From the NCBI GenBank assembly GCA_019095985.1, contig CM032666.1, forward strand, positions 48,123,563-48,187,562: a stretch of 64,000 bases of DNA, in the 5' to 3' direction. This DNA is from Streblospio benedicti (taxonomy: Eukaryota > Annelida > Polychaeta > Spionida > Spionidae). How positions within the stretch are numbered: the first letter of the stretch is position 1; each line of letters starts with the position of its first letter. This document shows, one piece after another, positions 24,076 through 35,698 of this stretch. The notes beneath the pieces are model-generated. The model did not search any database. It saw only the letters and a list, made by a program, of their open reading frames with translations, and had not been told where the DNA came from. The translations under genes and the position numbers were made by a program.

Positions 24076-26159
24076 ACCTAAATCTCTTTGTCTTCTTTTT
24101 CTTCTCTTCTTTTTCCTCATCAGGAAATGGTGTAGCTTGGCGAAAGACATACATATAGGAAAAGGAACAGGGATGAAAAAAGAAGCAGAAAAAAGAAGAC
24201 CTGGTATATATTTTGTTTGTATGTATGTACCCATATGCATGTCTATCGACAGGCCACACCATTTACTTATGAGAAAGAAGACCTTTTTCCTTGCCTTCTT
24301 TTTCTTCTGTTCTTTCTCCTCATCAATAAATGGTGTAGCTTGGCGAGAGACATGCATATAGAAGGAGGAGGTGGGAAAGAAAAGAAGACGCCAAAAAGAA
24401 CAATACTTGGTATGTAATTTGTTGGTATGTATGTACTGTGCCTATTTGTATGTCTCTCAACAAGCCACACCATTTACTAATGAGAAGAAACAAGTCTTGT
24501 CTTCTTTTTGTTCTCTTCTTTCTCCTCATCAGGAAATGGTGTAGCTTGGCGAATGACATAATCTTAGGAGAGAAGGAATAGGGAAGAAAAAATGTATCTA
24601 TATGTATGGCTCTCGACAAGCCACAGCATTTACTGATAAGGAGAAAGAAGACTATTCCTTGTCTTCTTTTTCTTTTCATCTCTTTCCTCGTCAGCAAATG
24701 GTGTAGCTTGGTGAAAGACATACGTTTAGGAGAAGGAATAGGGAAGAAACAAGAATACAAAAGAAGACCTGGTATATATTTTGTTTGTATGTATGTACCT
24801 ATATGTATGTCTATCAACAAGCCACATCATTTACTGATGAGGAGAAAGAAGACTTTTTTCCTTGTCTTCTTTTTCTTCTCTTCTTTCTCCTCATCAGGAA
24901 ATGGTGTACCTTGGAGAGAGACATGCATATAGAAGGAGCAGGAGGAAAAGAAAAGAAGAAGCCAAAAATGAACAAAACCTGGTATGTATTTTGTTGGAAT
25001 GTGTGTACTGTACCTATATGTATGTCTCTCGACAAGCCACACCATTTACTAATGAGAAGAAAGAAGACTTGTCGTCTTTTTGTTATCTTCTTTCTCCTCA
25101 TCAGGAAATGGTGTAGCTTGGCAAAAGACAGACATATAGGAGAAGGAATAGGGAAGAAAAAACGAAGCCATAAGAGAAGACCTGGTATTGCATTATTTTG
25201 TTTGTATTTATGTATGTATGTATGCATATGTATGTCTCTCGACAGTCCTTCTCGAGAAGGAATAGGGAAGAAAAAAAGAAGACAAAAAAGAAGACCTTGT
25301 ATATATTTTGTATTTATGTATGTACCTATATGTATGTCTCTGTACAAGCCACACCATTTACTGATGAGGAGAAAGAAGAATATTTTTCCTTATCTTCTTT
25401 TTCTTCTCTTCTTTCTCCTCATCAGGAAATTGTGTAGCTTGGCGAGAGACATGCATATAGAAGGATGGGGAGGGAAAGAAAAGAAGACACCAAAAAAGAA
25501 CAATTTCTTTCTTTGTATGTATGTACTGTACCTATATGTATGTCTCTCGAAAAGCCACACCATTTACAAATGAGAAGAAAGAAGACTTGTCGTCTTTTTC
25601 TTCCCTTCTTTCTCCTCATTAGGAAATTGTGTAGCTTGGCGAAAGACATACATATAGGAGAAGGAATAGGGAAGAAAAAAAGTAGCCATAAAAGATCATA
25701 AAAGACGATCTGGTATTGTATGTATTTTGTTTGTATGTATGTACCTATATGTACGTCTCTCGACAAGCCACACCATTTACTGCTGAGGAGAAAGAAGACT
25801 AATCCTTGTCTTCTTTTTCTTCTCTTCTTTTTCCTCACCAGAAAATGGTGTAGCTTGGCTAGAGACATACACATAGGAGAAGGAGGTGGGAAGAAAAAAA
25901 GAAGAATCCAAAAAGAAGAAGACCTGGCGTGTATTTTGTTTGCATGTACGTACCTATATGTATGTCTCTCGACAAGCCACACCATTTAGGCATTTACTGA
26001 TGAGGAGAAAGAAGACTTTTCCTCGTCTCGTCTTCTTTTTCTTCTCTTCTTTCTCCTCATCAGGAAATGGTGTAACTTGGTGAGGGACATAGATATAGAA
26101 GTCGTAGGGGAGGAAAAAAAGCCAAAAAAGAAGAAGACCTGGTATGTATTTTTTTGTAT

Positions 26160-26500
26160 GTATGTACCTATATGTATGTATGTGTTTCACCATGTGTGTG
26201 AGGTGAATGACTTTTCTTGGTGTGTTTGTGTGTGTGTTTGTCTTCATCAGTAAATGTTGTGCTTGTTGTGACATGTGTCTGTGTCTGTGTCTGTGAAGCC
26301 AAAGAAGAAGAACACATGGCATGTCTAAATTGTTTATAGGTATGTATGTATATGTGTTCTCGACAATGTCCATTATTTATGTATGTATGAGAAAGTATGT
26401 ATGTATGTGTTTTTATTCCATGTATTTATGTATTGTATGTATGTAGCTTATTGAAAGACATATGTATGTATGTATGTAGGGTATGGGAAGAAAAAATATT
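26160..26500. repeat. Satellite units merged with GTAT/GTCTGT simple repeats
   Basis: The satellite framework is still recognisable (AGAAGAAGAC, then TTCATCAGTAAATG, then AAGCCAAAGAAGAAGAA), but large parts are replaced by TATGTATG and TGTGTCTGTG runs. It is the most disordered part of the array. Confidence 0.55.
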
Positions 26501-27007
26501 TAAATTGTTTATTGACCTAGACAACACCATTTACTGATTATGAGAAAGAAGACTTTTCTTTGTCTTCTTTTTCTTCTCTTGTTTCTCCTCATCAAGAAAT
26601 GGTGTAGCTTGTCGAGAGACTTACATATAAGAGAAGGAGAAGGAGCTAGCCGAGAGACTTACATATAAGAGAAGGAGGATGGGAAGAAAAAAAGAAGCCA
26701 AAAAGAAGACCTGGTTTTTATTTGTTTGTATGTATGTACGTAAATGTATGTCTCTCGACAAGCTACACCATTTACTGATCAGGATTATTCTCTTCTTTCT
26801 TCTCATCAGTAAATGGTGTAGCTTATCAAGAGACATGCACATCGGAGAAGGAGAAGGAGGAGGAGAAGGAAAAATGAAGCCAAAAAAGACGACCTTGTAT
26901 GAAATCAGTGAGGACACTTAAGATAAGACCCAAGCCATGCTTGTCGGCTGGTGAAAGACAATCATTACTTCCGAGAGGTTATATTTTGCACAAATATATC
27001 TCAATAA

Positions 27008-28690
27008 CTACTGCTTCACTGATATCACCAACATTCTTACATGTCTGACAACAGTTTGATTCACAAAATGCTTTAAGAGCTGCTGATCAATTGTATTGGC
27101 ACCACAATATAAATCTTCAGCCAACTTAATTACAAAACCTTCATACACAAGATCAACAAGTACAGCGCACATTAATTCCCCCAGGGCAGTTTCTGAACCA
27201 GGCATACCTATAGCTGCTCTGATCCCTTTATATGGTGTCTTAATTCCACAGAAGCGCATAGAACGGGGGACTAGAGGAATTCCATAAAACGCACAACTGA
27301 GATAAGTTTTTATAAGGTACTTCCACTGACCTATACATCTCAAAGTAACAACGGCTGAGGACGACAGTACTTGCCAACCTCACTAAAGGCAGTAACCAAT
27401 CGATCTGAACCATTAGGTTTAGGGACCAAAAATGTGAGATTTAAATTTTCAACAACAGCACCTACAGACTCAGGCCAAGAAAACACACCTTGACGTTCGA
27501 GACTTTCAATCTTGTCCTGTAACTTACCGGTACTAAATTTTGCCTCACTATATGATGGCAAACGGCCTTTTCTTTGAGGTGGGAGATTCGGGCCCATATT
27601 AACTACGGCCCTAATTGGACCAGAAGCTCCGTTATAACAACCAATGTTGTTTGGATCAAAGACATTATCAAACTCGTCAACAACTTGACGGAATGCGGTT
27701 CTATGAACTGAATCTAACATGTTATCAGGATTCACCTAAACACCTGCTGAATATGGCTTTATGCTGTTTGAAACAAGACCACATGAAGGTACTTCCTGAT
27801 AATCATCACAGCATGAGTTTATGGGACAGACACTGGCAAGATGAGAATGTTTGGGCACCCTAACAGGCAAATCTATTTATAATATATATAATCTATATAT
27901 AATCTATTTATAATAATGTTCCCAGCACACACAACAGTTTCTTGTGGTTCAATCCAGGATTCTAACTCTCTACGTGGCTCCAAAATCATCTCCCCATCGC
28001 ACATAAAAGGTATGTCTACTTTGAGATTTGGATTTCAGCCCCCTGACTATTTACCTCGTACCAACTTTTCATGAACCTCACGTATATACATGTAATTGTG
28101 AAACACCATCTAACATGACTGCTCTCTGGATTGAAGGAATAATGTTGAACTCAAACTTTTTTGCAACTGAAACACAAAATATCAGCGGTTGCTCCCGCAT
28201 CAATGGTTAATCTATGTAATTTTTTCCCATGATACGCAATTAAAATGGCGACGAATCAATATTTATATCAGACGTTATATCAAGTCCAAAAAGTGTGCAC
28301 CAGATGCTTGAAACTCATAAAATGTTCTTATAGTTTGCCACACGTACACGATGTTGTCTGCTTCACAACGAAGTCCCTGGCTATAACAACGAGCAGCGAG
28401 GCATAGCATCTCCTCGACGATCCTGTTCTTCTGAGTAGCCTTCTTTCTGTTGATGCTTGTCACATTCAACCCATCATCGCGGAACCCTCTCTTAGGACTT
28501 TTCACGGGATAGAATTTCTCCCACGTTACATCCGGCTCTAAGAAAGCCACAAATTTACTGTCACTACACAGAAAGTATTCCATCACACTTTCCCAATTTT
28601 CGAACGAAGTTATGGTTTCTTCTTGTGTTAACGCCACGGCTTCCTGCCATTTCTCGAACATCTCTTTAAAACTTACTTTGAATAGCAATG
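27008..28690 (-). mobile_element. Ty3/gypsy-like LTR retroelement fossil
   Basis: Reading on the minus strand, a gag-like segment (28275-28688) is followed by a reverse-transcriptase segment (27008-27735). The latter shows VPKPNGSDRLVTAF, then [14 protein letters not shown] and LAEDLYCG, in the order known for this group. A possible primer-binding region and LTR remnant lie just upstream near 28700-28760. The copy is clearly broken, with several breaks and large missing parts. Because it keeps only internal pieces it is probably old. Confidence 0.6.
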
Positions 28691-28921
28691 TCCAGTCTCT
28701 TTGTGTGTGGTCACCGCTGGCACCACGTCAATAAACACATGTAGATTTGGGTAAGTTTATTGCAAAAGATGCTTTCAGGTGAATATCATAACATGGAATG
28801 TGTGCAAGAGCAAGTTCTGTATACAGACAGCTTATTGTATATTGGTAATCTCGTCTGACACATTCAGACATACATGCAGACTACAGTTCACTGTCCTACT
28901 GTTCACTACAGATTATTCATA

Positions 28922-29080
28922 GGCAGATCCGGGGGGGGGGGGCGCAGGGGGCGTGTGCCCCCCCCCCCCCCTTTTCCCACCAAAATACTTTATTTTCATA
29001 GGGTTTTTCATGAAATCCCGTAAGTGCGCCGCCTCTTTTCCTTAAGTGCGCCCCGCCTTTTCCGAAAACCTGGATCTGTC
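28922..29080. mobile_element. C/G-run MITE, copy 3
   Basis: It begins GGCAGATCCGGG and ends CCTGGATCTGTC, with TA on both sides. Its body matches copy 2 (7415-7555) in reverse orientation: CACCAAAATACTT, CATAGGGTTTTTCATG, AAATCCC and AAGTGCGCC blocks. Long C runs are present. Confidence 0.7.
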
Positions 29081-29399
29081 TATGTTATTAATAATTCATA
29101 AACATCACGGCTGCTTTATCCAATACGACATTGGACGTATACATTTTAAATAAATTCCTATCTATTGCTCTTCAAAAGGCTATATATATGGCGTATGTTA
29201 CATGAAAAAAAACAGCCACATTGGCTCAAATGCAAACGTGGAGTGTAGGCCCCACATGTATTTGTGGAGAGGGACCTGAGTGTTGTTTCAGATTTTTTTA
29301 GGACTAGACCCACAGACTAACATTGTATGTTTTAATTAATCTTTAATATGTAGAATATAGCTGTATGTCTAATGCACGGGCCAAAAATTGATATTTAAT

Positions 29400-29599
29400 C
29401 ATTTGATGTGTTTCTTTTTCCTTTCAGCTAGATCTACTTGTGTAACTCGAAAATAATCAAAGTCCAAAATTTAATCTCACATTTTATTTTATAATAAACA
29501 TTTTTATACTAAAAAAAATAAAATGTGAGTTTAAATTTTGGACTTTGATTATTTTCTAGTTACACAAGTAGCTGAAAAGAAAAAGAAACACATCAAATG
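29400..29599. repeat. 200-bp near-perfect hairpin
   Basis: The left arm starts CATTTGATGTGTTTCTTTTT (29400) and is answered by its inverse ending CATCAAATG (29599). The arms include ACTTGTGTAACT / AGTTACACAAGT and CAAAGTCCAAAATTTAA / TTAAATTTTGGACTTTG. Arms are about 90-95 bp with few differences, around a short AT-only spacer. No gene is seen in it. It may be a fold-back element or the fused inverted ends of a deleted transposon. Confidence 0.8.
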
Positions 29600-30180
29600 A
29601 GGCCATACGCTACATACCAAATCCACCATTTAATATGATATTCAATCGATTTATCATCATAGGAATATTGCTTTACAATATACAACTTCACCCCAAAAGT
29701 GATGGGTGAGTTGCAATCTCCTACCCAGAGATTTCTCGAGATTGGTGCGCGCACCGGCTCTCATCAAAATTAGTGACAACAGGAACAAAGCTATGTATGG
29801 AGAGTGGATGAGTTAGTGTACAAGGTATTTCGTGACTATCTCTTATTGTCATTCATAGTCACTTGCAAAGCCATTTTTCCCCGTGTCACAAAGCAAATCC
29901 CAAGTTTAAAATATTGTATCAAAATCATATTTCAAATAAAATTAAATCGAATTTGTTGCATTTTGCTTGCATAATGATAGCCACGCTTATAGGTTGGGTG
30001 CGAGAGAAAATATATTGCTGAGTACTGACTGGGATAAGGAATGACATATATTTAATCCGAGGTACTGACAAGAACTACAAAAAGAAAAGGAGGTAGATCT
30101 GGATAAAATGTATTGTACCCGTGTAATACACGAGTACCCGGTTTATTGTACGCGGGTATGACACGGGTACTACGCGTGTC

Positions 30181-30564
30181 CAGGCCCGGATTCAGAAATT
30201 TGAGACCGGGGGGGGGACTAATTTTCAAATTTTGAGAACGGGGGGGGGGGGGGTTGTCCGTACGTGGTGGGGGGCGGGGGGTCATGGTATGGGGGGGGAT
30301 TTGAAGGTGCGGGGGCAGTAGATGTATGTGCTGTCTCAGGCAGGTAGGAATAGGCACATTATATCTACATTATAGACCTTAGAATTAGAATAATCGTAAT
30401 CAATAAAATAGTAAACTTTTAATAAAGTGTTTTTTGAAAATGCATTTAAAAAAAAAAATATTTGGCGGGGGGGGGCTAAATTGTAGGGGCGGGGGGGAGC
30501 TTTAAGGCTAATATGGCAGGCGGGGGCTAGAGCCCCGAGCCCCCCCCGCTGGATCCGGCCCTGC
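30181..30564. mobile_element. MITE with CCAGGCCCGGATTCAG ends
   Basis: The left end CCAGGCCCGGATTCAG and right end CTGGATCCGGCCCTG are inverse of each other. CGTGT occurs beside both ends (with one extra C on the left), a possible target-site duplication. G-rich runs fill the subterminal parts and AT-rich DNA the middle. It lies inside the LTR-fossil region. The minus-strand open frames here are not genes. Confidence 0.55.
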
Positions 30565-30639
30565 GTGTTGTTCACTGATTTTTAGTAAGGCTATATACTC
30601 CCCTGAAAATTGTCTCCGTAAGAGATACTTAGATATTAT

Positions 30640-31240
30640 GACAGGAAAGTTGGCAAGGAGCTACCTGAAGTCGAAATAGATGATAAGTATATCTAAAGCC
30701 CTCTCCTCACAACAAAGGAAAGCCATGGATGTATGGAGTTGTGACAGAAAAACCAACACCTAGGTCGTATGTGGTTGACACACCATCAGGAAAAAAGGTC
30801 AGACGCAATAGTGTGCAAGTCAGACCAAGTATGATTCAACCAAGACCTCTGAACTCACCCCAGACTACAGGAACCACTACTGTAGGAAGCTCAATTCCAA
30901 ACGCTTTGTCAATTATACCCACCCTGAAACACTGCCCACCGACAAATACTCAGTTGGAATCTGTATCATGTTCCAACTCCCCTGGTGCCAACATGGAACG
31001 TACTGCTGTTCCAGTAGTACCTAGTGCTGTGACATCACCCACTGTGGAAACTCAACCTCCTGATGCATACATCACTAGATGTGGAAGAGTGTCAAGAAAA
31101 CCAGATAGGCTTGATATTTAGATGTTGGTGCTTACTGTATAATTGCACTTTGTTTTGTTCATAAAATCTGATTGTATATTTGTTATAATGTTGATTTGTT
31201 TGGTTCTTTTGCTTGTTTAAAGAGGGGGAGATGCTAGGGA
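30640..31240 (+). mobile_element. 3' part of a Ty3/gypsy-like LTR element (fossil)
   Basis: The C-terminal end of a pol polyprotein is visible at about 30715-31121 (GVVTEKPTPRSYVVDTPSGK at its start, RCGRVSRKPDRLDI at its end). A polypurine tract (GAGGGGGAGATG, about 31221-31232) follows, where the 3' LTR would start. The remainder of the LTR may extend toward 31560 but I cannot define its end. The copy is broken, with most of pol absent. Confidence 0.6.
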
Positions 31241-31659
31241 TACATAATGTTCACATTACTTGACATAATGCAAACTTGTACCATTGACACTATTTTTGTC
31301 GGAATAAACTACTTAAGATACACATGTACAACGTATAACTATGAAATAATTATACATATACAGCACCAACTCAACTACTAAATGTCCTAACCACAACAAA
31401 TTATGTATAAAAAAATATGAATAGTGAATCATCAGCTAACTCATGTAACTGTTAACACGTAATAATTTTCATTTTCTCATCGTCAATAGTAAATTGATTT
31501 TAATATTTTTAATGATAATTTGTTATGATTAGGATATTGAAGAGGTACAATAAATACTGCATATACTTTTCTACCTTAAAGTTTTTCTGCCAATATATCA
31601 ATAAGGAGTGTCAAGTACACATTTGTTTCTCTGAAAATGTATCAAGGTCTAATACTCAC

Positions 31660-31720
31660 GCATGGCAAGGACGATGAACATTAGAACGTTAGTAGCGGCC
31701 TTATAGTTGAACATCATTTT
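31660..31720 (-). other. Candidate 5' coding exon on the minus strand
   Basis: On the minus strand, from 31720 downward, ATGATG opens a frame MMFNYKAATNVLMFIVLAM that runs into GTGAGTATT, a strong splice-donor match, at about 31661. It looks like an N-terminal signal or first membrane segment. No second exon could be identified downstream on this strand. It is in the wrong orientation to serve tetraspanin 2. Low confidence. Confidence 0.2.
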
Positions 31721-32047
31721 TACATTAGATATGTAAGTTTGCAACACCTATCAGTGTATGCACATATGGAATATATTCAAACGAATATGTATCTCCCCAA
31801 CAAAAGATAGTTACGTTTACATGTGTAACGCAAAACGTAACACTGGGAACAATATACGTATGTTCCGAAGGTTTTGCGTTTTCAGTCCACCAGTACGTGT
31901 TAGTCTCGATCAACAAGACTTAGAATCTAACGCTATACATGCGAAAGGTTGACTTAATCCGGCAGATGACAAGGGATACCTGGAATTGCGAGTTAAAGTT
32001 TTTTTCTCTGCTGATTATTCATGGTTAGGACCCCTATAATGATATTT

Positions 32048-32595
32048 AGGTGGGTGGCACTCTGCCACCCTTGAGGATTTTTCATAAAAAAGGAAAATCC
32101 AATATGGCCGCCATCTCACTATACTATATTCATAAAAGTGGCAATTCTCCTTTAATATTCAACACAGAAACCTGATTTTAGTATCAAATGATATGTTTCT
32201 TACATCAAGAAATACATTTTCAGCACTTAAGAAGAGGTAACTACTCAGACAGTTACTTAAAATCCAATATGGCCACCATCTTGTTATACAATATTCATAA
32301 AAGTGACATATCTCCTTTGATATTCAACATAGAAACCTATTTTTGGTGTCAAATGATATATTTCTGACACCAAAAAATCCATATTCAGCACTTAAGAAGA
32401 AAAAAAACTACTCCGTAAGTTACCTAAAATCCAATATGGCCGCCATCTCACTATACTATGTTCATAAAAGTGGCATATCTCCTTTATTAATCAACATAGA
32501 AACCTGATTTTAGTATCAAATAATATGTTTCTGACATCAAGAAATCCATTTTCAGCACTTAATATGAGGAAACTACTCAGTAGGTTACCTAACTG
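32048..32595. repeat. Three tandem ~167-bp units with Academ-like terminal phrase
   Basis: It begins AGGTGGGTGGCACTCTGCCA followed by CCCTTGAGG, matching the terminal design of the element at 14441 (AGGTGGGTGTCACCCTCTCA, then CCCTTGAGC). Three units follow, each starting AAAATCCAATATGGCC(G/A)CCATCT (about 32096, 32263 and 32430) and ending TCAGCACTTAA. No opposite terminal repeat is seen, so this is a one-ended remnant or a non-autonomous relative. Confidence 0.65.
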
Positions 32596-33119
32596 CAACC
32601 TCCAAGAGGCATTCGTCCGTCCTAGCACTACTGACTAAGAATAAATTATTAGTCCTAGGTCCGTCTCGATGAAAGAGGACGTTATGATTCCCTGTTGGAG
32701 GTTGAGGTTGGCTGTTGTAAATGATGTTGATGGTAATCAGTGTGGTGCAAACTGTACACAGGAAATTCGTTTTTCTGCTGGATATGTACTAGTTTCTCTG
32801 TGAGTGTCTTAGTTTTTCTGTGAATGTAGATCTACTAGTTCCTTCCGTGAGTGTACTAGTTCTTTCGCTGGATTTGCAGTTGTGGGTATTAAATCCCCAA
32901 TTAAGTGTCAAGTAGACTCTAGAGGTCTAAACTTGTTGAAAATGTGCAGATATATTTAGATAAAATCCATTTACCAGCCTGTTACTTAATTAAAGAACAT
33001 AACACATCATTATAAATTATATACTGTTGTGAACGGTACATGCTTGTTTTTTTTGAAAAATAATAGGACAAGAGTAACTGGTGTGTAATTGTCAATTTCG
33101 TTAGTCCACTGAGGACTGG

Positions 33120-33345
33120 TCCCAGTGGGTAATTCATGGTGGAATCCACGTAGAAACGAAGCACCTTTTTACACGTGGATATTAGGTGGAAATGCACACT
33201 ATTGCGTATTTTGCAACATTTTTACATGTGGATATTGGGTGGAAATGTGGAGGTATTTTAGGTGGAAATGTGGGGGTATTTTAGGTAGAAATGTGAGGGT
33301 GTTTTATGGTGGAAATCTGGGGGTATTTCTGGTAGATTATCCACT
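33120..33345. repeat. Minisatellite of GTGGAAAT(G/C)TGG(G/A)GGTATTTT
   Basis: About six imperfect copies of a phrase GGTGGAAATGTGGGGGTATT recur at about 23-50 bp spacing. The 124-codon frame over it is a repeat translation. Confidence 0.5.
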
Positions 33346-33364
33346 TTATTTCCACAATCGGTGC

Positions 33365-33730
33365 AAAATTGTCAGATTGTCATTTTGCAAGATGTTTTTC
33401 TGTCACTTACCGCGATCCTGCAATAATATCATATCATCAGGCAATCAAAAACAACATAAATCAAACAAAAATATATATTATAATGCTCACATTCAATGAT
33501 ATCCGGTAGGTAACCGGCCTGCCGTCAAGAAACATACTCCCCTAGGTTAAAATATTTTATTCATAACGGTCTCGGGTTTGTCTGCTATATAGCGAAGTAT
33601 GATATGTTATTTTGCAAGCTGTTTTTCTGCCACTTCCCACCATCCGACAATAACACCATAGCATCAGGCAGTCAAAAACAACATAAAACAAACAAAAATA
33701 AATATTATCATGCTTACATGCCAGAAAACG
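33365..33730. repeat. Direct duplication of ~115 bp, 235 bp apart, beside gap
   Basis: CATTTTGCAAGATGTTTTTC at about 33380 and TATTTTGCAAGCTGTTTTTC at about 33608 start two copies. Both continue through TCAGGCA(A/G)TCAAAAACAACA and AACAAAAATA. The second copy runs to the edge of the 33740 gap, so more copies may lie in it. Confidence 0.6.
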
Positions 33731-33739
33731 CCCAGAAAT

Positions 33740-33839
33740 NNNNNNNNNNNNNNNNNNNNNNNNNNNNNNNNNNNNNNNNNNNNNNNNNNNNNNNNNNNNN
33801 NNNNNNNNNNNNNNNNNNNNNNNNNNNNNNNNNNNNNNN
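33740..33839. other. Assembly gap (100 N)
   Basis: This placeholder gap of 100 N lies 1.86 kb upstream of the first visible exon of tetraspanin 2. Missing 5' exons of that gene could lie here. Confidence 0.99.
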
Positions 33840-34126
33840 CAAATATATGCATTTGATTTGATAGCAGTTTAATGATTTCCTTTTTAACTATATTTTTATT
33901 TAAAATTACAGGTCAAAAGTGTAAACTGTACGGCGGGTTGCAGTAATCTCCCATCAGTTCACACTAATACTACATAGCTAACTACATAATGCTTCCTAAT
34001 TATTGAGGACAGTGTCAGATATACATGTATAAATAGAACATGGTTCCCTCCCCATAGTGTTGTGTTTCGGACGAATATGCTATGACGTATCAGTCGAGCC
34101 TGCATATGAGTCCTATAAAACACATG

Positions 34127-34830
34127 CTATCATTCCGTGCAAAAATCACCGCCAATAACCCACGCTGATTGGTCAATCTCCGTGCTCAATTTTGCGATGG
34201 AAAACACGCTCCAAAAAAGCCCACGGCCCTAGTCTAAACACCTCACAATATCAATACAGCCGCTGACATAGCAAGACGTGTTTTGTGTAGCAGAGAGCAA
34301 CAGTTTAGACTAGAGCCATAGTAGTGGTCTCCGCGCACTCTTTTTTGTCAAAATTGACTGCAATACTCTAATTGCTGTTTAAGCAAACCATCGCTAACAC
34401 TCGCTTGTCAACTTTATGCGATGGATACACTGGTGGATGCATTTAAGACTTGGATACTGCTAGAATAAGTTCATAGTTTCGCGTGGATTATGTACATAAA
34501 CATATTCTCTCAGAAATTTTGAAGAAACACATGCTTGGATAACTTTTACTCGCATTTTTTGTGCTTGTGTCGCAACTTTTCGCAAGGCTAAGTTTAGACT
34601 AATGACGGCAAATGGTTTATACCAAGATAAGAATGTTTGCGTGTATATTTAGCATGTGTAGTGATTAATGGAAACTGTAATTTTATTTTAGATTTCTGCA
34701 CGTCATGATAGAATGGTGATTGACCACTCGATTGTCGTGTCAATCGCAAAATTGAGCATGCTCAATCGCAAAATTGAGCATGCTCAATTTTGCGATTGAC
34801 ACTCAAATCTCGTGGTCAATTCCTACAATA
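34127..34830. repeat. Palindrome-bearing dispersed repeat, copy 2
   Basis: The first 145 bp match 13060-13205 closely (CTATCATTCCGTGCAAAAAT, CACGCTGATTGGTCAATCTC, CACAATATCAATACAGCCGC). CATGATAGAATGGTGATTGA at about 34706 corresponds to the inverse end of copy 1. A hairpin at about 34736-34803 follows, in which GTGTCAATCGCAAAATTGAG pairs with CTCAATTTTGCGATTGACAC. The hairpin sequence differs from that of copy 1 although its place is the same. Confidence 0.65.
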
Positions 34831-35698
34831 GCTATATGTGGAGGGAAACATGAATACCATTTCGCTGAAAGAGGACATTCTGAGCTGTATATGGTCTAGA
34901 CTACGATACAGCTTTTCGTATTGGCGTCCAGTGTCATGGCCCCGGCCAATCTGATAGGCTGTCAAAAATATATAGGCATTGGGTGATAATGTCAGCAATT
35001 AAATTGGCCTCCTCTTACAGATTCTGGATAGCTTGTGGGTTGCCATCTGTCTTCCAAAGACACTCTATATGTTGAATCCCCATGAGACAGACTGTGCTAT
35101 GCTATGACAATGCATTATATATGATGAGAGGGGTGACAGGGGTCATATAGCAAAAAATGTGGTGATTTTGGTGATTTGCCCTAAATTTTGAGCGTGCATT
35201 GTGAAGTGCCAATATTTGAGGGAAGACTACCAGACCAAAATAATTTAAGTAAAGTGTGAAAATGTGATGGAACTTGTACCAGCCTCTAAATAAGACCCAG
35301 TATAATTAATTTTGCTCAGCCTACAGACTAGGTAATTGCTTCAGACTACCAGTGAAAGACTGAACAAATGTGAAATTTGGTGACTACTAAATGTATTTGG
35401 TGAGTGATGATTTATAAAAAATGTATGTGACTGGATTTTAGTCAAGGCTGTACCGTGTACCCGCACCCCCTCGACGATAGGTATTATATATGAATTAACT
35501 AGAGTCATATAGAACCCGATACCGAAATTACAACCATTACCCACCCCCAACATACTTAGACCACGACACATGTGTATGAAAATTCAAATAACAGCATACA
35601 AAATTCTCATATACTCTGTATACCTTGAGCTATATGCAATGCTACTGGCCAATACTGTTTAACTATCCGTTCATGTATTTATTGTATTTGTTTTACAG

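Larger units (their letters stand above)
20030..26930. repeat. Satellite array, about 30 units of about 205 bp with internal dyad
   Basis: A unit can be followed from ACCTGGTATGTATTTTG through GACAAGCCACACCATTTAC, TGATGAGGAGAAAGAAGAC, a pyrimidine tract, CTCCTCATCAGGAAATGGTG, TAGCTTGGCGAGAGACATAC, and an A/G-rich tract with AAGAAGCC. The two halves, AAGCCACACCATTTACTGAT and its near-inverse around AAATGGTGTAGCTTG, form a dyad of about 40-bp arms in almost every unit. TGATGAGG recurs at intervals of about 195-215 bp from about 20167 to 26775. Units vary in the length of the A/G and T/C tracts. Every long open frame here, on both strands (for example 24785-25573 and 21347-21991), is a periodic translation of this repeat. 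Confidence 0.9.

Noticed and set aside
20500-25990. Many overlapping open frames of 60-262 codons on both strands (for example 24785-25573)
   Set aside because: All repeat the same Lys/Arg-rich, Phe/Ser-rich and YVCTYMYVS-like phrases with the satellite period. They are repeat translations, not genes.
20030-26930. Regular spacing suggesting a CRISPR array
   Set aside because: The unit is a 205-bp eukaryotic satellite with no short repeat/unique spacer pattern, and the surroundings are spliced animal genes.
31660-31720. First exon of tetraspanin 2
   Set aside because: It lies on the opposite strand and its donor would leave phase 1, while all known exon 1-3 joints of gene 1 are phase 0.
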